Assembly: GCA_050084985.1 (NCBI GenBank)
Contig: JBITNC010000001.1
Location: 148,552,001-148,616,000, forward strand
Source of the DNA: Nageia nagi
Taxonomy: Eukaryota; Pinophyta
Direction of reading: 5' to 3'
DNA length: 64,000 bases
The notes beneath the pieces were generated by a model. That model saw only the letters and a list, made by a program, of their open reading frames with translations, was not told the origin of the DNA and ran no database searches. Position numbers and translations under genes: made by a program. Shown piece after piece: positions 46,789-58,221 of this stretch. How positions within the stretch are numbered: the first letter of the stretch is position 1; each line of letters starts with the position of its first letter.

Positions 46789-47640
46789 TTAGGATCCTCA
46801 ACCTCCTCTGTTGGTTCCTTTGAATTCTCCCCCTTCATTGACTCTGAGTCCTCCAAAGAAGAATACACCACCTTTAACCCTTTAAGCCTGCTCATATTGG
46901 GTGTCTTCATAAGGGTCTAATCTGCAACCTCGTAATTCACACTCTTAGTTAGCTTGGGATTCTCTATGCCTTTAAATACTCCATCTTCGAGCCTTCATGC
47001 ACTAACATAGCTAGTTGCATAGGTTTTCTCAAATCAAAATTCTCTTACAAACCTCCCTTTCATATCACATGCTTGAAAATCAATTTAATGTGGTCTTGGT
47101 GGATCATAACCTCATATGTATTACATTGAATATCCTTGGCTTCCTTATCCAAATTTGCATACAGATAGGCTAGGACATTCATCTTCCACCCCCTCATGTG
47201 GTTCAAGAAAGTAAATGGAAGCTATGAACTTTGTTTTCAGAGTTATCTAATGTAATATACTATATGATAACCATGACCACCTCTCCCCATGGTTTAGGCA
47301 ATGTGATGTAAGCCACTTCAGTATGGTCTCTTGGTAATTCATACTCCCCTCTATAGAATTTCACTAGCTTCACCTTGAGACTATGGTTATCTTAGCCGAT
47401 TACCTCACCGAAAGATTTAAGTTCCATCACCTCGACTAACACAACTTGGTTCATTTTAAAGAAAATATTGAAGGCATCCACCATGCTCCCCTTCCAACTT
47501 GTAGTAAATTTTTATGATAACTCTTCATCATGGCCATCAAACCTCTCCAAGAAGGATGGAATCCCACCCTCCTCTAAAACCTTATTCACCACCTTCAACA
47601 CATTTAGAACCTCCAACTCCAAATGAGGCTCCAAATGAGA
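46789..47640 (-). pseudogene. Orphan protein relic, possibly a conifer repeat-associated family
   Basis: Minus-strand coding-like sequence ending at a stop near 46789. Readable blocks are VLNVLKVVNKVLEEGGIPSF, LERFDGHDEELS, KFTTSWKGSMVDAFNIFFKM, VKLVKFYRGEYELPRDHTEV, KPWGEVVMVII, YITLDNSENKVHSFH, FLNHMRGWKMNVLAYLYANL and an acidic end, SKEPTEEVEDPK. Stops interrupt at about four places (three at likely Gln/Trp codons) and there is one frameshift near 47210. From memory it resembles uncharacterised proteins often annotated in conifers, with a W-x-x-V-x-x-x-I-I-E-Y-x-T-L-D block. No function is known to me. Confidence 0.5.
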
Positions 47641-48290
47641 TTCACATTTTTACTTAGGTTATCAAGGAGCCATTCCCAATATCATGATCTTGCAGAGCCC
47701 AATTTCCCAACCAACCATAAAAAATATGTTGAAAATGCCTCAAGTCTTCCTCTTATGCTAAAATGATATCTAGGCTCATGATAAATCTCCAAATTTGATC
47801 CAATGCATGGGATACATGTTGCTGAGGTAAGATCCTTTGTTTGATGCCCTCCATGCATCTTGGGGTAGGGATTATCTTATGCCCAAGTCATATCATGGTC
47901 ACCCCCATGATACTTTATATGGTTAAATATCCCATTTTCCCTCCCTTCACACCAAATCTTAGTGAAGGACATGATATCATAGGGTGTTAAAATCATAATT
48001 ACACCAATCACCCATCTGGATCGATGATTATGCAAAGGTGGCAAGGAGTCCAATTGGCAACTCGCTCTTGAGCTGACTCAACTACTCCACATCATACCTT
48101 CTCTCATAGCCACCAATGGTCATTATATTTGAAAAAAAAAACATGCCAAATTCCCCACTAAGCAACTATCCTTCCTGTGACCTACTACACAAACCATTGT
48201 CCAATCCTATGATTTGAATCCCCTTGAGCCATCATCGCCTCCCAACTACACCAACTCCTTATCATGGCAATAAGAATCCTTTAAGGCTAG
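47641..48290 (-). other. Coding-like minus-strand stretch, unassigned
   Basis: Open pieces such as WVIGVIMILTPYDIMSFTKI and GRLEAFSTYFLWLVGKLGS can be read on the minus strand, but I recognise no family. It lies between the orphan protein relic and the LINE RNase H and could belong to either. Confidence 0.3.
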
Positions 48291-48299
48291 CTAGAGGGT

Positions 48300-50950
48300 G
48301 AGTTCCAAAAATTTTTTCTCTAAAATAGTCAACTTAGCAAAGCTTACAACCTTGTTGGATAGGTGGTCAACCACTACATTGGCCTTCCTAAAGTTATGCT
48401 CCATCAAAAACTTTTCCATGTGATTCATAATGCCTCTCAAATCCATTATCATTCATGCAATGTTCCAGCTGGGATAGAGACACCTTTCAAGATATTCACT
48501 ATATTCATTGAGTCCCTTACCACCATTAAACTGGTCCACCTAAGATTCTTAATAGAAGTCAAACAGATGAAAGCTTTCTGAGCCTTTGCATAATGACTTT
48601 TTTTTAACCTAGAGTTTTTGCAATTATCACAATGATTCTACCCCAATGATTTCTCATAATACCACTAGCTCCTATTGGTCTCAAGTTCCCTCTTGATGCT
48701 CCATAAAAATTTAACATCAACCACCTCATCAAGGAGAGTTCCAATTGGCCTCCCATCTTTGGTGTGTAGGAGAGGCATCACTTTGTCTCTCCATGCCCCA
48801 ATTCAAAAGAATTGAAATTTACTTAACCATTTCCTAAACATTGTTAAACTTAATGACCTCCATATTTTTCCTTACAAAATTGCCAATGTTAGCTGCCACT
48901 TTAGAAGCACATGTCTCTTCCCCTCTAAATACTCAGCGATTTCTCACCTTCCACACACCCCACACCAAGTGTGGTAGACTAAAACATGTTCTTCTAAATG
49001 AAATTACCTATTATAGATAGAAATCCTTTAAAATTTGGGCATCCACCTATTGGGTTTGGAAGAGGGAAAGAATATGATCCAACACCTACTTAGTATACTC
49101 ATAGCTAACCAAGATATGGTCCATCGAATCCTCACTACTTTTTCATAACACACATCTATTGGGCATTTGAAATTGTCTCTTCTTTAGGTTTTCCAAGGTT
49201 AAGATTTTATTCTTGATTACCACCCAAGATAAGGAAACCTTCAGAATGAGATCTTTAACCCACACATGGCTATACCAATCCCAATCCTCCTCTACAAATT
49301 TTAGAGCATTATACCCTAACTTTATTGAGTAGGATCCTTGTTTGTGATTATTCAAAATAAATGAGTCTTCCATATTACCACTTTTGAGGAAGAAATCCCC
49401 TAGAGTGTATTGAGGATATCTAACAAAGATTGTTGTATGTCCTCAAGCCCCTCCACTTATAATCTCTTCCACCTTCTTCTTTCCTCTAATACTTCCAAAT
49501 GGTCACCAAATGAAAGAATAAAGATAGGATTAACCATCTAGTAAGAGGTACAAAAACTAGATGAACATTTAGGGGTGATTCTCATAACCAAACATCTTCC
49601 CAAAAATGAATTGAAGTCCCATTTCCAATAACCCACCCTCTATGCCTTTTGAAGAAGTCCTTAATGACTTGGATACCATTCCAAAAATAAGATTGCAACC
49701 ATGGTTGGACTTGGTCTAAAAAGGTGTCCTTTTATAAGTACTTATATTTTACAATATCCATCCATGGGGGCTTATCTTTCTTAGCCACTTTCCAACCCAA
49801 CTTACCCATCAAAGCTAGGTTCATTTTGGAGAGATTGTGTACACCTAGGACCCCTTTCTTCTTATTTCTATAGAATTTCTCCCATGCCACCAAAGCATGT
49901 CATTTCTTATCTTTCTCCCTAATCCATACAAATTTCCTTTGAATTTGATCTAACTTATCCCTCACAGAGGAAAGCATTTTGATGACCAACATGAAGTAGA
50001 TAGGTAATATTTGGAGGACCAATTTGACTATTGCACTTACCCAACTTAACTCAACATCATCCCTTTCCATCATAGTGAGTCTCAGTTGTAGCCTAACATC
50101 AATGTTTAGAAAATAAATCTTACTCTTTCAAAGTTGATTCTCTATATAGCAATAATATCATATAGACCTAGAATCTTCTTGACCGTATTAAACTATGGAA
50201 CTGAAGATCTAGAGACAATAATAGTGCCATCCATGAACTATTAAAAGGATATGGGTTGACATGAAGTAGCATTTTTGATTCCCTCAATATTCCTAGAGGC
50301 CATAGTAAACATCAAGCTTCTCCTTAGGGCTTTTTCCATAATGATAAACAAAAAGGGTGACAAAGGATCCCCCTGATGAAGGCCCCTCTTGCTAGAGAAG
50401 TACCCAACCATAGTACCATTGATCATCATAGAGAAGGATACTACAAAGATGTACTCCTTCATAAGTGCAATCTAATCCTCCATAAAGCCAAATTTTCTCA
50501 AAACATCTAACAGGAAGGATCACTCCATCCTATCATAAGCTTTACTTATATCCAACTTCAACAACATCCCCTCCTTTCCTAATTTCATTATAGAGTAAGC
50601 AACCTCATGGATAGTTATGATCCCATCTAATATTTTCCATCCACTTACAAAAATACCTTAATGAAGGCCAATAATAAAGGGGAGAATGCTTTTAAGCAAT
50701 TATCAAGCACTTTAAACAAAATCTTATACAAAATATTATAGAGATTGATAGGTCAAAAATCATCGAACTCTTTTGCACCAAGAAATTTAGGAATAAATGA
50801 AGTAAAAGTGAAACTCACATATTTAGGAAGTACTTTGGTCACTTGGAACTCCTTCATAGTAGCTATTACATCCTTCTCCACAATATACTAGAAGTGTTGG
50901 AAAAAATAAACTAGAAAAGCCATCAAGCCTTGGGGCTTTTGTACTTCCAA
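48300..50950 (-). pseudogene. Plant L1-type LINE relic (RT, zf-RVT, RNase H)
   Basis: Minus strand, 5' to 3': RT with a KAPGPDGFSSLFF-type block (~50930), INLYNILYKILFKVL (~50740), [20 protein letters not shown] (~50380) and the catalytic loop FMDGTIIVS (~50236), where FADD has lost its second Asp. The zinc-finger-like zf-RVT segment at 49373-49143 reads YSIKLGYNALKF, WYSHVWVKDLILKVS and NKILTLENLKKRQFQMPNR. An RNase H follows at ~48545-48340: VVRDSMNIVNILKGVSIP and FRKANVVVDHLSNKVVSFAK. The endonuclease end is absent, and no poly(A) was seen at the 3' side. Confidence 0.85.
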
Positions 50951-50954
50951 GATT

Positions 50955-51240
50955 GAACAATCCAACTCGTGTTAAAATATGTTGTTAGTGCAAACAAAAG
51001 CTAATTTATAAGACATAGGAGTAATATACCCTTAAGGAGAAACAAAATGATTCCTTCACCTATTCCATGCATACATTTTGAACCATCAAAATATAAATTC
51101 TATACCTCATATTTATCAAGTAAGACAAATTTATCTTGGAATTCTTCATAAAGAGGAGATGCATCTATGAGAATGGAAGACTGCTATATCATTGCATTAT
51201 TAGAGAAGCATTTACATACAATAAACATAATATAAGGTTT
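50955..51240 (-). pseudogene. Gypsy RNase H fragment
   Basis: Minus strand ILIDASPLYEEFQDKFVLLD, NLYFDGSKCMHGIGEGIILF, then after a shift SP-GYITPMSYKLAFVCTNNI. This matches the start of the extra RNase H of Tat-type gypsy elements, the same domain as at 13395-13646 but clearly diverged from it. It is cut off by the LINE sequence at ~50955. Confidence 0.65.
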
Positions 51241-51620
51241 AGGTTCAAGAAAATGTAAATGAAAGTAATAAATAATCCTAATGCTAATTAGACCGAAATG
51301 GCCAAAGATAAAAGATAGAGAAAATAAATGATATTCAATGATTAATAAACTAATTGCTATCAAGATAGGAAATCATATACTTACCTATTATTGAAGAAAG
51401 TAAGCAAGACATGAACAAGTAATGATAATATGAAGATACCACATAAATCAAAGCTCATTGTTTCATCAAAAAAGGACCTTCATCGATCCTCAACTGGCCA
51501 TCATCGATACTTCACAATCTTGGTCAATCCTCAATGGACTACTGTCAATCATCTTTTGGAGGAATTACACATTGATATTGAATTCGATGCTTTATTTACC
51601 TGCTCATATTTTGAAATATG
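51241..51620. other. Unannotated AT-rich sequence
   Basis: No gene recognised. A 68-codon frame at 51430-51636 has repeated H-R-S-S and S-T-N-like composition from a CATCGAT-rich stretch and is not convincing. Confidence 0.3.
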
Positions 51621-51639
51621 CACAATAATAGAATAATTG

Positions 51640-51745
51640 CTTGCATAAAATAGATAGAGTATCCATATTCTAATTTTGATAAGGTGGTGTTGAAGAACAC
51701 CTAAATGGGAATATGCCGCTATTAAGTTTAGAATAAGTTTCCAAA
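51640..51745 (-). repeat. Short piece of repeat B
   Basis: GGTGGTGTTGAAGAACACCT and the following ~50 bp resemble 61442-61500 (GGTGGTGTTGAGAACACCTA) and, more weakly, 25510-25570. The repeat carries a small inverted motif, GGTGNTGTT...AACACC. Confidence 0.5.
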
Positions 51746-52780
51746 TATATCTTGATAGTGTGCTTATGTGTATAGAGGATTTATAGTGGACTCCTTGGGT
51801 TTGCACCCACAACTTGGGCTAAGAATCACCTACAAAATTTAATACACATTAATCCACTATTATGGATTATAATGTACTTGTATTGATAATAGTGAAATAA
51901 TGTGCAATAGCTATTTAATGATTATAACTAATTACATATATTAAATTAATTTAGCTACATTTTCCCACTTTGGTAGGGAAATTGAAAAACACTTGTATGT
52001 GAAAATTATGCATTCCAACATAAAAATCAAAGAAAACTTCCCTAAAATTTTTGTTGATAGTTATTGCTCACTCCATGACCCCTTTTTGACTTGGATGCTC
52101 TTTTGAAGCAAGGAAAGGAAGAAGGATTCAAGATAACCTACAAAATAATGCTTTCTTGGAAACATAATCATCTATCCAAAGTAATCATGGATGGAAATAC
52201 CCTATAGTATTTTTGAATAGTTTTATGGAGTACAACCATTGACCAATGAAGATCATTGATTGAAAAAATATAGATAAATAGGTAACTCTTTTAATGTCAA
52301 TTTAAAGCCATTCATTTGATTTGTAGAATCTATCAAAATTTACTCAAAAGTAAATATATATAAGTTAGTTCTTTTGATTGTTCTTCACATAATATAATAC
52401 ATTTACGCACATATACATTTTCCTCTCAATTTAAAAGAGTAGAAGATAGTGCAAATGATTTGTACCTTTGCATCTGGTGCATGGGTCTTCAGATACAACC
52501 ATCTGACTAAATTCATAAAAATTGGACTTTATTTTTTATTATGGATCTATCATTTGAAATTGGAATATCCCACACTAAACTCAAGGGATTCATCACCTCT
52601 AATAAACTAGTGATTTTGGAATTTTGAATTAATTCCCAACTCTTTTTGTCAACTACAAGGAAACTCAAATTATTACAACTTGGATATATATTGCGATCAA
52701 AGAAGTCATATGAGATAATAAATTCATAGAAAACTACAAGTAACATAATGTAATCACAATCATTCTCCTTATCAGGAAAT
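51746..52780. other. AT-rich sequence, no supported gene
   Basis: A 77-codon minus-strand frame (52746-52513) with KSWELIQNSKITSLLEVMNP is ordinary-looking but unrecognised. Nothing else is visible. Confidence 0.3.
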
Positions 52781-52971
52781 GGTTTTCTATATGAAGGGAT
52801 TGAAGGCCTTGGTTATGATATTATTGATTTCATCGATTCATACTTATGACTCTCAAAGCCTCAACATGTTATGCTTACTATGCTTATTCCTTTTGTTAAT
52901 ATCCATGATTAATTATACTAACATCATCTACTTTGGACCGTCGGGGCCTAGTGTAAACTCTGCTCGCTTGG

Positions 52972-53251
52972 CCTCACTAACATTACCCATGAATGCTTTG
53001 AAACTCTTATTATTTCACTTATCAAGACCATTCTTTTCTTTTGATGATATCTTCAAACTTATTGAACCATAATTAAACTATCTTTTGGTTTGTGATGTCA
53101 GTATTTTGTTGGCCTTGCTAACATTACTTGTGAATGCTTTGAATCTCTTATTATTTCACTTATCGAGACCATTCTTTTCTTTTGATGATATCATTAAACT
53201 TAATAAACCATAATTAAACTATGTTTTGGTTTGTGATGTCAGTATTTTGTT
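52972..53251. repeat. Tandem duplication, ~140-bp unit, two copies
   Basis: Copy 1 starts CTCACTAACATTACCCATGA (52974) and copy 2 CTTGCTAACATTACTTGTGA (53114). Both continue through ATGCTTTGAA, TCTTATTATTTCACTTATC, GACCATTCTTTTCTTTTGAT and GGTTTGTGATGTCAGTATTT. Differences are few and mostly transitions. Two shorter CTAGTATCATTTATCAAGAT copies follow at ~53273 and ~53330. Confidence 0.9.
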
Positions 53252-53579
53252 TGCCTTAGTGATTTTGGCTTGCTAGTATCATTTATCAAGATTCTGCCTA
53301 TCTAATGCTAATGTAATCTCTCTCGATGCCTAGTATCATTTATCAAGATCCTTTGGGTTACATTGCTTATTTTAGCTTCTAATATCATCACTCAATAATG
53401 CTCTTTAATTGTATTTTTTAACCTTGGTTAAGCCTTGAGGATGGTTTCTATAGGATAAAAGGAAAATTCTTTATACTTGAATAAACACAATAAACTATAC
53501 AAAGAATGAATTAATGAATTTTGGTATATTTATATATAGATTATATGTATGTTAAACAAATAAGATTTAGCTTTATAAA

Positions 53580-55604
53580 AGTAGGTAAAGGGAAGAAAAA
53601 GGAGAGGTTAGAGTTGGTTCATATAGATGTGTGGGATCCTACATAAGTAACTTCACTTGGTGGCTCTTCTTACTTTGTCACTTTTATTTATGACTTTGCT
53701 ATAAAGACATGGGTCTATTGATTTATTCTTAAATAAATCATATGTGTTTGAAACATTTAATATTTAGAAAGAATTGGTTAAAAACAAATAGGTTTAAAGT
53801 TGAAATGTCTCAAATCTAAAAATGGTTGTGAATTTTGTAGTGAAGAGTTTAAAACCTTTTATTCACATAATGACATTAGAAGAATGAAGATAGTTCCAAG
53901 AATACCTGAAGAAAATGGGGTTGTGAAAAGGATGAATAGAACTATTTTGGAACATGATAGAAGCATGAGGATGTATGGAGGTTTACATTTATATATTTGG
54001 GTTAATACTATCCACATTGTTTTTTATTTGATTAACATGGTTCATCTGCTACTTTAGATGAAGGTATTCCAAAGGAAATATGGATAGGTAAAAGGGTAAA
54101 TTACTCATTCCTTAGAGTCTTTTGTTGTGAGGATTTTGTACACAATGATAAAGAAAATAGGAAGAAAATTGATGAAAGTATCAAAAATGCTACTTCATTG
54201 GGTAAGGTATTAATGGTTTGGGTTTCAAATTATGTGATATTAATAATAAAAAAATCATTAAAAGTAGAGATGTAATATTCAATGAAAAATGCATGTATAA
54301 AGATATGTTATAGGTTGAGCAAAAGGAAGAGGAATAGGAACCAAGGTTTGTTACTCTTGATGATGTTGATGATCATGGGAAACCTAAAGAACAAAGTGAA
54401 GGTATTCAATAATAAGAACCCTAAACTCCACTTATTATTATGAGGAGATCTTCAAGGGCTAGTAGATCTCCTGAACGTTATTATCCTTCTCTTTATTATG
54501 TGGTTTATACTGATAATGGTGAAGCTAAGTGTTTTGATGAAGCCATGCAAATGAATACATAGATTAAGTGGGAGATTGCCATGAAATAAGAGATGGAATC
54601 TTTACTTCAAAACCAAACTTGGAGTTTGGTTGAGCTTCCTAAAGGTAAAATAACACTTACTAGTAATGGTTGTACATGTTAAAGGAAGAGGGACATGGTC
54701 AAAAGAGGTATAAAGAAAGACTTTAGGTAAAAGGTTTCACTCAAAAGAAAGGTACAGACTTTGATGATATATTTTCTTTGATTGTAAAAATGAACTCCAT
54801 TAGAGAAATATTCAATATTATGGTTATTGAAAATATGGTTCATGAAAAATTGAATGTAAAGATAACTTTTATCCATAGGGATTTGAAGGAGGATATTTAC
54901 ATGCAACAACCTTGAGGTTTCGAGGTAAAAGGTAAATAAGATCATTTGTTTAAGTTAGAAAAGAGATTGTATGAGCTCAAACAAACTCTTAGATAATGGT
55001 ACCTTAAATTTGATACTTTCATAGTAACAAATGAGTTCACTAGATATCAATAAGATCATTATGTATATTTTAAGAAGACAAATAATGGAACCTATGGTAT
55101 CTTACTTCTGTTTATGGATGATATGTTGATAACAAACACTAGTATGCATGATATTATTGATATTAAAGGAACGTTGTCTAAAACCTTTGCAATGAAGGAT
55201 TTACGTGAGGCTAAATAAATTATTAGAATGAAAATAACTAGAGACAAACAAAACCATATGCTAAAGTTAACACAATAAGATTATATTGAAAAGGTGCTAA
55301 AAAGGTTTGATATGAAGGATGCAAAACCTATTACTACACCATTGAAAAGACATTTTAAACTCACTAAATATTAATTCCTAAGATAAAAGAGGAACAAGAG
55401 TATATGACTAAGGTTGCCTATACTTCAATAATTGGGAGTTTAATCTATGCAATAGTGTGTACTAGACCAGATATAGCACAAGCATTGGGAGTTGTAAGTA
55501 AGTTTATGAATAATCCAATAATGGATCATTGGGAAGCAATTAAGTGGATTCTTAGGTATTTGATATATAATTATCATTACTCTTTATGTTTTGTAGGTTC
55601 TAAC
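53580..55604 (+). pseudogene. Copia element D: integrase and RT
   Basis: 5'-truncated copia pol. The integrase begins at GKKKERLELVHIDVWDPT (~53589) and SLGGSSYFVTFIYDFA, then EEFKTFYSHNDIRRMKIVPR and PEENGVVKRMNRTILEHDRS (53850-53970). The catalytic Glu of the usual GVAERMNRT is Lys. The RT includes IIKSRDVIFNEKC (~54257), KWEIAMK, LLQNQTWSLVELPKGK, the loop LLLFMDDMLITNT (~55105), and VAYTSIIGSLIYAIVCTRPD with FMNNPIMDHWEAIKWILRYL (55404-55560). The frame stops at 55605, where an LTR is inserted. Many stops occur throughout. Confidence 0.9.
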
Positions 55605-56196
55605 TATTAGAATATTTGTAATGTTCACTTTGGTATATGTAATTCTTATTATGTAAAATAAGAATATATGTATCTTGTAGATACCTAAGATTAAAAAGGA
55701 ACATGATCCCACTTATATAATAAAATAAACCAATGTGTAATTATATTGGCAAGGCATTGACCAATAGTTAAATTGGACTCTTCCATCTATAAATACAACC
55801 ATTTGGCTGTAGTATTGTAATGCAAGTGAAGTGCACATGATTGTTCACATATCATTGAGATAGATGTTTGAGAGCTTATCTCATATTGAGCATTGTAGTA
55901 GCATAGAGTAGAAAGATGTTGAATAAGTATTGAGTAAGCATGTATTTCAATTGAAGAGAGAGTTATTAGCTTTTGTAATATTCACTATTGGAGAGTAGTA
56001 TATCATCTTGTTATAGTGGATGTACTCTTATAACTAAGAGGAACCACTTCATATATTTATCTACATATTTGTTTGATTATTGTTGAGGATATTTATAGTA
56101 TTAGAGTATCTTAGTATCCATTTGTAAAATATTTTTTTGGGTATTCACTATTTACTACAATAGTGCCTTTGATTTTCTTATTTTAAAGATTCATCA
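55605..56196 (+). mobile_element. Solo LTR inserted in copia element D
   Basis: 592 bp from TATTAGAATATTTG to AAGATTCATCA, flanked on both sides by CTAAC (55600-55604 and 56197-56201). Removing the LTR and one CTAAC rejoins the copia frame, since GGT TCT AAC runs straight into ATT TGT TTG CAA GGT. TATA-like CTATAAATAC lies at ~55785 and GAGGAACCACTT at ~56038. It belongs to the same broad copia LTR type as 2737-3311. The first dinucleotide TG has become TA. With no internal sequence left, it is a solo LTR. Confidence 0.9.
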
Positions 56197-56201
56197 CTAA
56201 C

Positions 56202-56640
56202 ATTTGTTTGCAAGGTTATGTTGATTCAAATATGGAAGATGATCATGATGATGGGAGAAGCATAATAGGTTATGTATTTACCATTTATGGTACAACACTT
56301 AGATATATAAGCTCCATTAGGTTGTAAATCTCTCAACCAATGAATATTTTGTTGTTATAAAGGCTAGAAAGAAGCTAATTTGGTTACAAATATTGTTTAA
56401 GGAATTGGGTAAGGAGAAAGAAGATGCAAATCTATAGAGTGGTAGTCAAAGTTCTATTCATATTGCAAAGAACTCAACCTTCCATTAGAGAACTAAACAT
56501 ATTCAAACTAGGTATAACTTCATTCAATAAGCATTAGAGGATAGTTCAATAAAGTTAAGAAAGATTCACACATCTCAAGATCCTACAAATATATTCACCA
56601 AAGTTTTCCTTGTAACAAAATTAGCCTCCAAGTGGAAGAT
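56202..56640 (+). pseudogene. Copia element D: RNase H end and polypurine tract
   Basis: Continues the element after the solo LTR: ICLQGYVDSNMEDDHDDGRS, IIGYVFTIYGTTL, a shifted tail with QSSIHIAKNSTFH (~56450), KHIQTRYNFIQ and a SKVFLVTKLASKWKIVEY-like end. The tract CCAAGTGGAAGAT (56628-56640) directly precedes the 3' LTR. Stops are present. Confidence 0.8.
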
Positions 56641-57366
56641 TGTTGAGTATGGAGCCTAATTCATGGGCTAAGTTTTGATTTCTAAGACTATTTTTTCAAA
56701 CTAGTACATAGAGGGTAGACCTTGTAAGATTGGTTGAACGATCAGTCAAATAGTATACCAATCAGTGAAGGGGTGTTTTGGGAATTGGATTATTAGTCAT
56801 TTTATTAGAAATTGATAATAGGGTGCTAATCGATATGATGCAAAGTGATAAGAAAATAGAGGGCATTAAACTCCATTTTAAGAAGTCATGATCACCTCAC
56901 ATAGCCTTAATTTCATAGTTGGGAGTCAAAATAAGGTCATGATAATTTCCCACATATTCATTCACCATTTCAAGGTCAAATTGGGATGGTACCTCTCTAG
57001 TAAATTAAGGATCTTGGATTGAGGATTTAATGTAATTTTATGAGATTAGACTTGCATGTATTTTTTAATTTAATCTTGCTCCTAGTTTGAGAGATTTGTA
57101 GAGATATCATGTTTGTACTCAAAAGGAAGGGTTTGTATTATGGCTATTTTGTTGTTATGTTTCTTGGAGCAATTAGAATATTAATATATACAAGGGTTGA
57201 AATATTATTCATGGATTTAGTCCACATTGGGTGAACCACATTAATCTCTTGCCTCTCTTTGTTGTATGTTTCATTAATATTTTTTCTTAGTTATCTTATC
57301 ATTTCTTTTACCAAGGAGAAGGAGGACTAATTGCTTAAGTTTATATGAAAATACTAAAACCTAACA
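56641..57366 (+). mobile_element. 3' LTR of copia element D
   Basis: 726 bp from TGTTGAGTATGGAGCC to AAAACCTAACA, directly after the polypurine tract. Contains TCCACATTGGGTGAACCAC (~57220), a typical R-U5 motif of plant copia LTRs. The 5' LTR is missing with the 5' half of the element. Confidence 0.75.
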
Positions 57367-57424
57367 ATACATTTATTAGTTCTTGTCAATTATTATAAGT
57401 GTATCAAAAATAAAAATAAAGCCA

Positions 57425-57670
57425 TCCTTGGCAAATATAGTAAGCTATATTCCAATCATAGGGTGCCAAATTAAATATTGGTGTTTTATGTTGGGGCTTC
57501 TTATCATATTTGACCTTGGCAGATATACCAAGGGAGATTTCAATCATCAGGTGCCAAATGGAACATTGGTGTTTTATGTTTAGGATTATTATAAGATGCT
57601 ATTTTTAACAATCATCCAAGGGGACTTCAACTATAAGGTACCAAATGGAATATTGGTATTTTGTATTAAA
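57425..57670. repeat. ~90-bp tandem repeat, about 2.7 units
   Basis: Three successive units share the order CCTTGGCA, a TATANYAAG-GRGA-TTYCAAT segment, AGGTGCCAAATGGAAYATTG and GTATTTTATGTT. Units begin near 57425, 57513 and 57610. Units 2 and 3 carry a TTATTATAAG/CTTCTTATC-type spacer. Confidence 0.8.
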
Positions 57671-57936
57671 GCACGCTTATCATTTAGAATAAAAAATTAT
57701 ATCAAACTCCTTGTAATATACTTAGCACAATGATTTTGGGAGTGGCAGAGTTAGGAAAAATATCATCATCAATCTAGTTTCTATCGTATTTCTACTTAGA
57801 ATCATAATCCTATTTTAGGGAGAATCTTTCTCAAGGACCCATGAGATTGTTTTTATCTTTAATTAGGTCCATTTTTTTCATAATCAAGAAATAGAGTAAG
57901 GAATAATCATTTTGGTTTATCATTTGAATTTATCAT
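57671..57936. other. AT-rich non-coding sequence
   Basis: Contains TAGAATCATAATCCTATT with GAATCTTTCTCAA (~57798), echoed at 58379-58412 as a looser copy. No gene seen. Confidence 0.35.
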
Positions 57937-57937
57937 T

Positions 57938-57946
57938 CATATATAT

Positions 57947-57996
<50 letters not shown>

Positions 57997-58006
57997 TATA
58001 TATATC
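57938..58006. repeat. (AT)n microsatellite
   Basis: Nearly continuous AT dinucleotides with a few interruptions. Confidence 0.95.
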
Positions 58007-58069
58007 ATGGAAAAAGTTGTCAATGAATTTAATAGGAATATGATTGTACTATATAGAATAAAAAAGATA

Positions 58070-58221
58070 TTATTTATCCAAAAATCATAATTCAATGTTA
58101 CAGTAGTGGTGCCAAATGTGTTTGTGAATACAAACCAACTATCGTTAAATGAGTCGATATTCATCCCATCTAACTTCTGGTACTTTTTGCCCAAGATGGT
58201 ACCTGGTGAGCCTTTTAGCAT
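58070..58221 (-). CDS. Unrecognised exon-like ORF
   Basis: A minus-strand ATG at 58221 opens MLKGSPGTILGKKYQKLDGM and continues NIDSFNDSWFVFTNTFGTTT, with ordinary amino-acid composition unlike the low-complexity frames around it. A possible splice donor (ACT/GTAACA) lies at ~58098, after which the frame becomes AT-rich and runs into the microsatellite. I do not recognise the family. It could be a fragment of a host gene or of an unknown element. Confidence 0.25.
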
